From NCBI RefSeq assembly GCF_000189635.1, contig NW_002476322.1:620001-684000 (forward strand): a stretch of DNA of 64,000 nt, read 5' to 3'. Origin of the DNA: Tetrahymena thermophila SB210 (Eukaryota; Ciliophora; Oligohymenophorea; Hymenostomatida; Tetrahymenidae). Under the pieces are notes generated by a model. The model searched no databases. It was not told where the DNA came from and saw only the letters and a program-made list of their open reading frames with translations. Numbering within the stretch: the first letter of the stretch is position 1; every line of letters starts with the position of its first letter. Shown piece by piece: positions 52,290 to 64,000 of this stretch. The translations under genes were made by a program, and so were the position numbers.

Positions 52290-54655
52290 CAGGAGTAAAT
52301 ATAATATTTTTCATTTATAAGTAATAGTATTCATGACAAATAATCTTAGAAAACTTAATCCATAGAGCGCTCATAATTGAAAAACAACAAAAAATATTTT
52401 TATTGTAACCACTTTCATTAGATTTATACCATTTTAACTATACTTCAATTAATTAAAAAATTAATAACAATATACAGATAATTTACAAATCCATATTATT
52501 AAAAAGTCAAACTATTAGATTACATATGAGAAAAGAAAATTCAAGTATTAGTAAGTAATATAAACAATAGCTAAAGAAAAAATATAAAATATTATATAGA
52601 TGATGAAAGAGGCGAAAAAAGTGATAAGTATTTCTATTTTAAAAAGATATCAGATTTAGGGATTTCAGTCTGAACATATTTAGAGAAATGAAAAAACTGG
52701 ATTTTAGAATAATTCATTTTTAAATAAAATATTTAACTCTTAATTATTTTTTAAATGAACTTTTAGAGTAAAATGGTTAAAAAATGATAGGTGTTCATTC
52801 AAATAAAAAATGCAAAAAGTGTAGGACTGTCTTTTCATTTCCTATTAGTTACAATCTGCCCTGAAATCTATTTAAATTTGATCTATTATTTTAGTAATGA
52901 ATAGAATTACTTCAAAGATATTGCGGTAGGTTAAAAATACTTTATAAAAGTATGAGTTTTATTGAAATTAAATTAGCAAATGATTATAAAATATTAAAAT
53001 TCACAGGTGATTAGATGAAAATAATTACTAGCCACAATATAAAAGCATGGAATATTTGGATATAATAGCAGTAACAAGACATTTATGTTTCTAGAAATGC
53101 AGGAATTATATTATCATTAAGTATATTTAAGATAACTCATTGTTTATTTTATAGCTAATATGTTAATAAATGATTTGAAAAATATACGCTTGAAGATGAA
53201 ATTAAAGTCTTTTTTCTCAAAAATAAAAACTAACTTTATTAATTTTTCTTTATTTCATTTTTTTTAATTTTATTTAAACTAAAATAATCAACTATTCACT
53301 AATTAATATGGCTCATTTATTATGGCATTAAGCCTAAACAAATAACTAAAATTCTTTGACATATATCCTCAAAAACTACTATAAAATGGTGTAAAATTTG
53401 AATAATTATCTTAGTTTGACATCTTATTAATAAAATATAAGGCTTAGAAAATTTTATATTTAAGAATTATAATTTATTGAATTATTTTGTTTATTGATTA
53501 TCATGCTCTTTTTCCTATTTATTATATTGTAATGAGTAAAAGAGAAGCGAAACTCAAACTGTCAATTTTTGATTCTAACTTTTTATATTATTTATTAATA
53601 ATAAAAAAAATTTTTGTTTTTCTAAAACTTTGAGATAGAAGTGGGTAGCTTTTGGCTTCATCTTAATTTAAATTTTATTTAAAAAAAGAAAACCTATTTC
53701 CCAAACAAACATTCTCCAAAAATACTCTTTTTCTATAATAATTTATCCTTTATTTATTCTCATAATTTGAAATATTTACTCTATCGCACCAAAGAACTTC
53801 TTTCAAATATTTAATTTGAATATTTAAGAGATAAACTAAATTTATTAAATTAAGGCTTATTTAGCTTAAAATTATCTACAATTTAAATGTTTGTAAATTC
53901 TTTTATAAATCAATTAACAAGTTGGAATATATCAGTACTTAAAAAATTCAAAGATTAAAATACTGGGTCAATAACTTTAGTAAAGGATAGCTAGACCTAA
54001 GATTTATATATTTAGTTCATTCGAATTTTTAAAAGATAGAAATGAAACTCAAGAGTAAAATAAGTCTATTTGATAACTATTAAAAAGAATACATACTAAT
54101 TTCTACTTGATAAAAATTGTAGCTAGCATTTGGATTAGAAAGCTAATTGGAAAGGTGGAAATGAATGAGAGGTTTAATCTTAAAGTAGTTCCTAATAAAT
54201 GTGAGAACATTTTGGATGGGAAGCTGAAGAAAGTAAGTATTGATTTTAATATTAAACGAATTAATGAATAAATTTAATTATTAATACCTAGTTTTTACAT
54301 CCACAAAAGATGAATAAGAATACATTTAGTTATTTGATTTATCCTGCATTTAGTATAGTTATCATATCTAATGATACTCTTCCTATTATTTAACAACAAT
54401 TATTTGAGAAGAAAATAAAAATTAAAGAAAAAATCAATTTCAATGCATTAAGCAAATTTAATTAGGACTCTTATGTATATAATTTCACTTTTTGTCTTAA
54501 TCTTTATTATTTTATGGAAAAAATTTATTAATAAAGCTAAATTTTATAATTTACTAAATTAGACTCTCCCTTACCCTTACCCTGATTCTTAATTAAAATT
54601 TAATAGAAAATAAATACATAATTTCCTTTATAAATAAATTGATTATTTATCTAAA
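52290..54655 (+). pseudogene. Degenerate copy 1 of the PAS-family C-terminal module
   Basis: Similar in order to 49.39-51.9 kb of paralogue C, from GACAAATAATCT (52335) to the end of the coding part (AAATTTTATAATTTACTAA.. near 54535). Recognisable pieces include the ISDLGI segment with GFQN (52650-52720), the TM and loop around 53180-53560, the intron-like spacers, and the last TM near 54470-54520 (LCI-ISLFVLIFIILWKKFI in broken frame). Many TGA codons and indels interrupt every frame, so no product is expected. It lacks the N-terminal spans, PAS domain and first linker exons. A host-gene duplicate, clearly older than the flanking propeller duplication or under no constraint. Confidence 0.8.
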
Positions 54656-55119
54656 TTTTTTAATTTACAAATATCTAAGATATATATAGAGAAATATAAG
54701 CAATAGGCCAGTTTAAAAAAAAAAATTCCATGTCTTTTGTCTAACAATCAAAATAAAATTTTTACAAAATAATTACTGTTTTATTAAATATATTATTTGA
54801 AGATTTAAGCTATATCATATGATTATTGAATTTTTTATAAATTTTCTTAATTAACTTTATTTTATTAGCTTATATTTTCTTTCTCTTTCTTTCATTATTA
54901 TTTTGGTTTAATTATCTAATATATTGAAATACTTTCTAATTATAGAGTATCATTAACAAATTATTATTATTGTATGGTATTTGAGTAACTATAATTATCT
55001 TAATTTATTTTTAATAAATTAGATTCCTTAAATAAATAAATAATAATAATAATAATTAATTAACAAAAAAAATATAATCTTTGTCCTGAAAAGTAAATTA
55101 AAAAATCAATTATTTATCA
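54656..55119. other. AT-rich upstream region of propeller copy 1
   Basis: Non-coding, but its last 350 bp resemble the region before propeller copy 2 (59560-59913), including TTTCTTTCTCTTTCTTTC-type text and a shared AATATAATCT.. leader, so the promoter region was duplicated along with the gene. Confidence 0.6.
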
Positions 55120-56664
55120 ATGTTTGTTTTAATTTATGCTCTATTTATTACTAACATTTTAGGAGAATCGAAAGCTCAAAATCCCAAAATAAATTTATTA
55201 TACTCTCCATTTTATGTAAATTACTATACTCTCTCACCAAATGAAGGAACTTCTTAAATAGTAAAAGTACCCAAAAATGTTTAGGCAGTCTATTTTTCGT
55301 CAGGTTTTGGAGGTCTAATAGTATTAGATTAATAAGGAGGTACTAAGCTTTTATAGTAAAGTTTTTAATAACAGTTTATAAGCTAATTTGATGTTAGCGC
55401 AAATGGAAATATTCTAGTCTTAGGATTTAACTCAACATTATCAGTATTTGCATATCCAGGAGCTTCTATCACTTTAGAAAACATGTAAAACTATTAATTT
55501 GCTTCAAGCGCGCCATTTAAATCAGAGATTATTGAAATAGTATATTTTGAAACATAAAATCTAATCTTTGTATCTGGTCTACTCTGATATATTGCAGTGT
55601 ATGATTCAAGCGATATATACAATTTAAGAATTCTAGATATATACAATACTTAATCTGTTCAGATAACTTCGATATAGGTTTCGAGTGATGCTTAATGGGT
55701 GTATCTTAGTTGTGATATTGAAGGTATTGTAGTTTTGAGGTTAAATTTTATTTCTAATTCTTAACCAAGATAAGCAAATTTCACAAAAGCAGCTTATGGT
55801 AATGGATATAGAAAAACATGGTCATTAGTTGTAACCAATGACAACAGATATATTTATGAAATTGAAAATTGGTTTGGTATTTTTTATGCTGATAACTCTT
55901 AAACACTAGCTGCAAATTCTTCTAATTATCCAATTCAATTAACTTTTAAAGCTTACTGGCCATTTTAATACATAAATCCTGTTTGTACGATAATATTTAT
56001 TTCTAATGACAATAACTTTATCTTTGTAGGAATTAGATCAATAGGAATTCTCATATTTGATATCAGCCAAAGAGAAAATATTTAGTTTTTTTAACAGATC
56101 TCAATTGATGGTCTTTCAAATTCAGCTGCTTTATCTGGTGATGAAAAATTTTTATATTATGCTAATTCTTTGAGTTTACAAACATTCAAAAATTTAAGCG
56201 AATAATAAATTGCGCAAAGCATTATTAAAAATAATAAATAATTTTTTTTTAGTGAAAATAGATAAAAAAACGCAACTTTTAATATATTTTCTATAAATAA
56301 CTAAAATTTAGATATACAAAAATAGGTTTTAAATTAATTTAATAATATAAAAGATGAGAGTAAAAACTAACAAAAATTAAATTTATTTAATTCCATTTAA
56401 AGATATAGTTTTTCATCTTAAACTAATAGCAAAAATATTAGCCCAAAAAGCTTCAAATTGCTAGATTAAAATACAATTTTTACAACAATAGATGAAGAAT
56501 ATTAATAATAAGAAATAAATTAATAAGATAATAAAATATCATCATTAATTTCAGATTAATCTGTGAATTTAAAAAAAAAATACAAAAAAAATTTATTAAG
56601 CAAAATGAACAATGTAGATATATAAAAATTAAATACTCAAAGCGATTTCATAATAGAAGATTGA
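55120..56664 (+). pseudogene. LVIVD/beta-propeller membrane-protein gene, copy 1, broken and 3'-truncated
   Basis: Starts with a signal peptide (MFVLIYALFITNILGESKAQ) and follows the downstream intact copy almost word for word for about 1.08 kb: SGFGGLIVLD, WVYLSCDIEGIVVLRL, YRKTWSLVVTNDNRYIYEIE, FVGIRSIGILIFDISQREN and GDEKFLYYANSLSLQTFK. An in-frame TGA at 55585-55587 replaces the glycine codon of LLGYIAVYD. After SLQTFK (about 56190) similarity stops. An unrelated Gln/Asn/Lys/Ser-rich frame runs to TGA at 56664 (KNLSEQQIAQSI ... DFIIED), probably a tail joined by deletion of the middle of the gene. With table 6 only the first 155 residues would be made from the natural start. The near identity to copy 2 means the stop is recent. 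Confidence 0.8.
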
Positions 56665-56969
56665 AATAATTATCTTTTTGTTTAAATTAAATTAAATTCC
56701 ATTTTTAATTGTTTTATATATAAATCATAATTACTTTTTTAATAACATAGAAAATTAAAATTCTTTGTAAATTTATGTTTAGGATAAAATTAATAAAATT
56801 AAAATACAATATACATTCTCATTAATAAAAGCTTTTGAAATAATTCTTTTCCCTTGTTTTAATAATTTTTTTTTTAAAATCTAAAATTAAAAAATTCAAT
56901 AGAAATTGAATGTATTTATTAATATTTACATGTTATAAAAAAAATTATTAAAAATAAAGGCATTTATTT
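56665..56969. other. AT-rich spacer
   Basis: No coding pattern. The last part, near 56960-57020, carries the weak junction trace shared with 52240-52300. Confidence 0.5.
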
Positions 56970-59450
56970 ATCTATACCAAAAATTGAACATAATAAAATA
57001 CTTCTTGAATTTAAAACAGCAGTATTTTTCATTTATAAATAATAGGATTCTTGACAAATAATCTTAGAAAGCTTAGATAGTTAATCCATAGCATTCATAA
57101 TTCAAAAAAAAAAAAAATTATTTTTATTGTAACCACTTTAAATAAACTGACTCTGTTAGCTATACTTTAATTTAACAACAAATTAATAACAATATAGAGA
57201 TAATTTACAAATCCATTTTATTAAAAATTCAAACTAACAAATAGCTTAATAGAAAAAAAATTCAAAAATGAGAAAGTATTATAAATAATAGCTAAAACAA
57301 AAATATAAAATATGATAAAGATGGTGAAAGAGGTTAAAGAAAAAATAGGTATTTTTATTGAAAAATATATCAGGTTTAGGGATTTCAGAGTCTGAACACA
57401 TTAAGAGAGATGAAAAACTGAATTTTAGAATAAGTTATTTATTAAAAGAAAACTTTTGAGTGAAAAGGTTACAAAATGATTGTAGTTCGTCCAAATCAAG
57501 TATGCTAAATGTTTAGAACTCTCTTTAGATCTCCTTTTAGTTGCAATTTACGTTGATCTCTATTTAAATTTGTTATATTATTTTAAAAATGAATTGTACT
57601 ACTTCAAAGATATTGCGATAGGTAAAAAAATTTTTTTTTAAAGTATGAGCGATATTGAAATTATATGAACAAAGGTTATGAAATACTAACATTCACAGGT
57701 GATTAGATAAAAATAATAAGTACTCATTTTATAAATGCATGGAATACCTAATATACACTAATAATAAGACATTAATGTTTCGAGAAACATAGGAAGGAGA
57801 TTATAGCTATATATAACTTAGTTAATTTATCACTTATTTTATTGATAATATGCTAAAAAATGATTTGAAAAATGTATGCTTAAAGAGGAAATTAAAGTAT
57901 TTTTTTCTAAAAAATAAAAATTTACTTTATTAGTTTTTCTTTATTACTTTTTTTTAAATTTTATTTAAACTAAAATAATCAGCTATTCACTAATTAACGC
58001 CGCTCTTTAATTATGGTAATAAACCTTAACAAATAATTAAAATTCTTAGACATTTCTCCTTGAATACTACTTTAACATGATGGTAATGATAGCTTACAAA
58101 TTGAAAAATTATCTAGCACTACTTCATATTAATAAATAAAAAGCTCATAAAATTTTATATTTAAGTATAATAATTATGGAATTATTTTATTTATTGATGA
58201 TATTGCTATTTTTTCCTATTTATTATTTTGTTATGAGTAAAAGAGAAGATAAATTCAAATTGTTAACTTTTGATTCTAACTTTTATTATATATTTTATTT
58301 AAAATAAATCAAATTTTGGTTTTTCTAAAACTTTGAGATAAATAAAAGCTAATAGATAGTTTAGTTTTAATACAATTCTTTCTTAAAAAAAATACGAATT
58401 GGGTAGTTTTTAGCTTCATCCTAATTTAAGATTTCAAAAAAAAAAGAAAGCGGTTTCTCAAACAAATATTCTCAAAAATACTCTTTTTCTATAATGATTT
58501 TTACTTTATTTATGCTCATAATTTGATATTTTTACTCTATCACTAACTACTTTCTAAAAAGGAGCTTCTTTCAAATATTTAATTACAATATTTAAGAAAC
58601 AAACTAAATTTACTAAATTAAGGTTTTAGTTAGTTAGCTTTGAATTATCTACAATTTAATAATTTACAAATTCTTTTATGTATTAATTCACAGATTGGTA
58701 TATATCAGTACTTAAAAAATTCAAAGATTGAATACTGGGTCAATAATTAGTAAAGTATAGCTAGCCTTTAAAATTTAAATATTGAGTAGATTCGAATTTT
58801 AAAACAATACAAATGAAACTCAAGCAATTTCATAACTATTAAAAATGATACATACTAATTTCTCTTGATAAGTATAACACCTAGTGTTTGGATTAGAAAG
58901 CTAATGTGAATAGTGGAAATAAAATGAGACATTTAATTCTAAAGTAGATCCCTAATAAATGTGAGATCATTTTGGATGGGAAGCTGAAGAAAGTAATTAA
59001 ATTTAACATTAAAGGAATTAATAAATAAATTTAATTAGCTATCCTAGTTTTTACATCTACTAAAGATGAATAAGAATATATTTAGTTATATGATATTTTA
59101 TGCATTCAGTAAGTAGTGTTATCATAAATAATAATACTCCTCCTATTATTTAACAAAAATTATTTGTTAAGAAAATTAAAATTCAAGAAAAATCAATTTT
59201 AAGGTGTTAAGCAAATTTAATTAGGACTTTTTATTTATACAATTACATTCTGTGTCTTAATCTTTATTAATTTATGGCTAAAATTTATTAATTAACTAAA
59301 TTTTTTAATTTACTAAGCTAGGCTATCCCCTACCCATGTCCTTAATTCCAATTTAACAGAAATTAAATGTATGTTTTAATTCATAAATAAATTCATTATT
59401 AATCTAAATTATTATGTTTACAAATATTTAAGATATAGTGAAACAGGAAC
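56970..59450 (+). pseudogene. Degenerate copy 2 of the PAS-family C-terminal module
   Basis: Same segment as degenerate copy 1, again starting near ATTTATAAATAATAGG / GACAAATAATCT (57045-57070) and ending near 59300-59400 with the counterpart of the last TM and tail (TTAATCTTTATTAATTTATGG). It shares with copy 1 many differences from paralogue C, for example altered text around TAAGAGAGATGAAAAACTG and the loss of the same Lys/Asp-rich piece of the second ectodomain. The two degenerate copies therefore descend from one already decaying ancestor. All frames are broken by many TGA codons and small indels; no product is expected. Confidence 0.8.
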
Positions 59451-59913
59451 CCTTACCCAGTTAAAAAAAAACAAAAAATATATTACACATCCTGACCCTA
59501 CAATAAAAAATCCCTAAAAGTAAAAATTTCTGTTTAATGAGTAAGTATTCCCATCATTATTTATTGTTTTCATTAATTAAGTTAACCTCATAGTTTGAAG
59601 GTTTATGCTATATAGTATGAATGTTGAAGTTTTTATATATTTTCACTTTTAACTTTATTTTAGTCAATCTTATAATTTATATTTCCTTTTTCTTTCTTTC
59701 TTTATTCTTTTAGTTTAATTACCCAATATTGAAAAATTTCTAAGAATAGAGTACTATTAATCAATTATAATTATTGTATGGTTTTTGGGTAAATATAATT
59801 ATCTTAATTTATTTTTAAAATAATAGTTTGTTTAAATAAATAATAATTATAAATTAACAAAAAAAATATAATCTCTTTTCTGAAAAGTAAATTAAAAAAT
59901 CAGTTATTTACTA
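59451..59913. other. AT-rich upstream region of propeller copy 2
   Basis: Non-coding and similar to the region before copy 1, as described there; presumed promoter of the intact gene. Confidence 0.6.
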
Positions 59914-62900
59914 ATGTTTTTTTAAATTTATGCTATATTTATTGCTAACGTTTTAGGATAATTGAATGCTCAAAGCACCAAGATAAATATACTCTACTCT
60001 CCATTTTATGTAAATCACTATACTCTCTCTCCTAATGAAGGAACTTCTTAAATAGTCAAAGTACCCAGAGATGTTTAAGCAGTCTATTTTTCGTCAGGTT
60101 TCGGAGGTTTAATAGTATTAGATAAAGAAGGAGGTACTAAACTTTTATAATAAAATTTTTAATAATAATTTGTAAGCTAATTTGATGTTAGCAGAAATGG
60201 AAAAATTCTAGTCTTAGGATTTAACTCAATATTATCAGTTTTTGCATATCCAGGAGCTTCTATCCCTCTAGATAAAATGTAAAATTACTAATTTGTTTCG
60301 AGCGCGCCATTTAAATCAGAGATTATTGAAATAGTATACTTTGAAACATAAAATCTTATCTTCGTATCAGGTCTACTTGGATATATTGCAGTGTATGATT
60401 CAAGCGATATATACAATTTAAGAATTCTGGATATTTACTAGACTTAATCTGTTCAGATAACTGCAATATGGGTTTCGAGTGATGCTTAATGGGTGTATCT
60501 TAGTTGTGATATTGAAGGTATTGTAGTTTTGAGGTTAAATTTTATTTCTAATTCTTAACCAAGATAAGCACATTTCATAAAAGCTGCTTATGGTAATGGA
60601 TATAGAAAAACATGGTCATTAGTTGTAACCAACGACAACAGATATATTTATGAAATTGAAAATTGGTTTGGTATTTTTTATGCTGATAACTCTTAAACAC
60701 TAGCTGCAAATTCTTCTAATTATCCAATTCAATTAACTTTTAAAGCTTACTGGCCATTTTAATACATAAATCCTGTTTGTACGATAATACTTATTTCTAA
60801 TGACAATAACTTTATCTTTGTAGGAGTTAGATCAATAGGAATTCTCATATTTGATATCAGCCAAAGAGAAAATATTTAGTTTTTTTAACAGATCTCAATT
60901 GATGGTCTTTCAAACTCAGCTGTTTTATCTGGTGATGAAAAATTTTTATATTATGCTAATTCTTTGAGTTTACAAACATTTAAATAATCGATTCCCAATT
61001 TAAATAATAATTTTCCCAACATATTTAATACTCACCAAGCTTTACAAAAATAAATGGAAGGAATTTATAAATGGAGATGCTACACTGATCCAACTAATTA
61101 ATATTTGATGGGCTCTTTCGATTACAGCGGGACATATATGATACCATTTTACAACAATCCTCTAAATCTTTAAATTTAGTATGCAACTCACTTAGATATA
61201 GAATCTGATTCGATGAGTTTTGATGCAAAAAATAACTTATTATTTATTCCTTCCCTCTACTCTAAAAAGCTAATAACAGTATTTTCTATAGCACCAACAG
61301 CTAATGATCCAGATATATCTTTAACTAATCCTAAGGAGGTTTCTTCTTTCTCTGTTGATACATTTAATATGGCAGAACAGTTTATTTTTAGCAAAGACAG
61401 ATCATATGCTATTCAAACCTATCAAATTGGAATAATGCTCTTCAATATGACAAACCCGTTTAATATATCCTTAGTCTATTATTATTAAAGTCCTGACTTT
61501 ATGTAAGGTGAAACTGGAGGTGGTGCTATAACTGATGACAATAACTATATAATTGCTTGCTGTAGAAATTATGGAATATATATTTTGGATTGCACTAATA
61601 AATAAAATATTTATTTATCTGATTATCTTGAGACTTTAGGAGCTGAGAGTATAGTTCTATCTAAGACTTCGTCTAAATATGGCTACTTAATGGATGGAAT
61701 GAGAGGGTTCGCAATTTTAGATTTGACTACCTTGCCTAAAATACAAATTTTATCAAGGATAAAACTCTCAGGATGGACTTAATTAGGTATTCCAATTAAG
61801 GAAGATAAATATATTCTTATAGGATCTTAGGATATTGGAATGCTCACTTTGGTGGATATTTAAGATAAAACAAATCCAACTTTAATAGCTACTTATTTGA
61901 GAGATAAGTAATTTTCTGTTGCTATTTGTACAACTTCAGATGAAAATTATGTTTTTATAACAAACTCTTAAGGAATTATAACATTACCATTGTAAAGCTA
62001 GGTCTATATCCACACTGAATTTAACATTGTTAACATAGATTAGCTTACAGGAAATCAATCTATTTCTCAGTATAAAATGCAAGAAGGGCAGTCGAATTAT
62101 GTTTTTTAAGTTGGTCAATAGGTATAATTAAATTTTGTGATACTCTACCCTCAAAATGAAGATGAGCGTATTGTTTAGGTATTTCAGTACTTAAATGGTT
62201 AAGTTGCTCCTTTACCATTTTATATGTAATACGATTTGAATTCCTAAACTCTAACAATGAATATTGATAAATCAGCTCTTGGTAGTATCAGATAAGGGAT
62301 CAATTAAAATATGCTATTAATTAAAACAGTTATACCACTTTAAATAACTCAATTTTAATATAATCTACAAGACATGAAGGATATTGTTTCTACAGATGAA
62401 GCATAAGCAAATTTAATTCTAAATTATTTAGTTGATCAAAATTACCTTGATTCAAAATTAAGTATAACAGATTTCTTTGACTCCACCAAACCCTTTAAAT
62501 TTAGCAACGATTTTATTAATAGTTTTGAGAGACTTCAATCAAGTAGCAGTATTTAAAATTTAACATTATTCATTGAATAGTTAGAACAAAAAGTACTGTA
62601 AACATTAATACTTTCCTATTATATCAATCCTATTGTTTACTTTGTAGAACCTTCACTTTCTCTTAACTTTACAAATAGAAGTAATTATGTTTAGAGTCTA
62701 TCCACTTCTTTGTTAAGTTGTTATTTACAGGTAGATTAAAAAATTGGTAAATTTGTGACTATGAACTACCCAGGTGTGATCACATCATTTTCTTAAAGTG
62801 GAGATTAAATTAAATTAGAAGGTTCTCTCTCAAATATAAATGGAGTTCTCCAAAAATAAATTATATTTGCAAATACCACTGTGATGATGCCTGAAATGAA

Positions 62901-64000
62901 AGTGCAATTGTAACTAATAGATAATTATAACTATCCTTATGTTTTAGAAGTAAACATTTCAGAATGCCCCTTAATTGTGCTTAAATAATAAATTTAAGTT
63001 TAGAACCCTTTATAGTAATAAGTAGAAAAGTAGTACACAGATTCTATTGTTGATATTTAGTCTTAAATAACACTAATATTTGCATAAAACACCTTTGTAG
63101 TTAATGATACTTAGCAAATAATTTACAAAATATAACTTTTAAACCCCTCCTCTAATACTTACCAAGACTTATCTCCAGAGTTTTGGCTTCAGTCTTAAGG
63201 CGACACAAGATTAAGCTACTTTGGAACTATTCCATCAAAAGATTTTAATTCAATTTTTAGATTTAAAATAATTGCTAATGATAGTTACACAGCCATTGAA
63301 GATTATTTTGTATTAAAGGCATATGGAATTCCATTTCTTTACATTTTTAATTTTGTAGTTTAAATATTAGGTCCTATAATAGCCATCTTAGGTATTTATA
63401 ATAAGAGAGCAAAAATATGGAACATTATATACAAAAATAAAACTCGTTTTGAAGATGAAAATGCTTATATTGGATAGCAATTTAAAATGAAAATAATTTT
63501 GATGGGAGATATTTTGAAAGACTCGATCTTAATTGTTGACAAACTCTTCAAAAAAGTCAATCAAAATGAAAAAAATTAGAATTTAAATAATTTAAAATCA
63601 GAATTTGTGCTTGATGACTAAACCCAAACTTAGTCTTCAGAAACAGATAGATCATTAAATAAATTAATTTTCCAAACCAATGTTTAAATGAATTCTGTTA
63701 AAAGAGTACTTAAAGTATCTAAATTAATACCAAAGGCTGATCTCGATAAAATGATAAGAGTATTATCATCATTTCCGAATCACATACCAAGTCAAATCAT
63801 AGAAAAAAAATATTTGAAAAAATATGGAAGTGTCTGTATGGAATAAGTTATTCAAGACATTTTAGATTATAATTTAATTTCCTTATTTACAAATAACCAT
63901 AAAAAAGAAGAAGAAGCTATTAAGGAACTAAAAGATTGGCATTCTAGAATACATAAAGCAATAAAATCGAATATATCTAGGCGTTTGTTGTAATTAGATA
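59914..64000 (+). CDS. LVIVD-repeat beta-propeller / cadherin-like single-pass membrane protein (3' end beyond window)
   Basis: One open table-6 frame of 1362 codons, running off the window end. A signal peptide (MFFQIYAIFIANVLG) is followed by about 700 residues of propeller-type repeats with LVIVD-like strands: GGLIVLDKEG, GILIFDISQRENIQ, GIYILDCTNKQ, GFAILDLTTLPKI and GMLTLVDIQDKTNPTLI; these folds bind ligands or partner proteins outside the cell. Next comes a region of beta-sandwich type (YFVEPSLSLNFTNRSNYVQS, then FWLQSQGDTRLSYFGTIPSK and FRFKIIANDSYTAIEDYFVL) that resembles dystroglycan/cadherin-like domains. One TM helix (FLYIFNFVVQILGPIIAILG, about residue 1140) and a charged cytoplasmic tail of at least 200 aa complete it. 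No introns are seen. The family is abundant in ciliates; function is unknown, with surface adhesion or sensing as a guess. It is the parent or sister of the broken copy at 55120. Confidence 0.82.

Noticed and set aside
1-64000. Mobile elements, tRNA or rRNA genes, CRISPR arrays, telomeric repeats
   Set aside because: Looked for reverse transcriptase, transposase and integrase motifs, cloverleaf-like arms, regular spaced repeats and GGGGTT/CCCCAA arrays; none was convincing by eye.

Overview
The window reads as nuclear DNA of a Tetrahymena-like ciliate. It is very A+T-rich, and every convincing gene stays open only if TAA and TAG are read as glutamine and TGA is the sole stop (translation table 6). 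Introns are short, AT-rich and GT-AG. With the standard code the genes fall into meaningless fragments, so all models here were built by hand with table 6. The species, and whether this is macro- or micronuclear DNA, cannot be settled from the window; I saw no telomere, rRNA, tRNA or recognisable mobile element.

Left part (1-25 kb), single genes with long AT-rich spacers: arginyl-tRNA-protein transferase ATE1 (+, 1377-3390); two tandem EGF-TM-RING-H2 membrane ubiquitin-ligase-like genes (+, 4485-6757 and 8856-10978); an unrecognised spliced coding region, possibly a gene remnant (+, about 11492-12853); a long Gln/Asn-rich protein (+, 13487-16447); a hotdog-fold thioesterase (-, 19957-20802); a GNAT-like acetyltransferase (+, 22331-23224); a 95-bp tandem repeat (23755-23952); and an EamA/DMT transporter (-, 24222-25160).

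Middle (26-52 kb): a Gln-rich protein with an F-box-like helix (-, 26316-28944), then three large paralogues of one family (-, 29267-35345; -, 36788-43333; +, 45015-51906). Each has several N-terminal membrane spans, a conserved helical block and a PAS-like domain, then a hydrophilic linker and a C-terminal module of four spans enclosing two extracellular loops. Three of the splice sites are conserved in position and phase. They look like a locally amplified family of membrane-bound sensor proteins.

Right part (52-64 kb): a decaying tandem array. The C-terminal module of the PAS family occurs twice more as degenerate copies (52.3-54.65 kb and 57.0-59.45 kb), each followed by a copy of an LVIVD/beta-propeller membrane-protein gene. 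The first propeller copy (55120-56664) is broken and truncated; the second (59914 to beyond the window end) is open. A short relic of the propeller gene's 3' end precedes the first module copy, so the repeating unit is [propeller 3' end | PAS-family C-terminal module | propeller gene 5' part], spaced about 4.7-4.8 kb.
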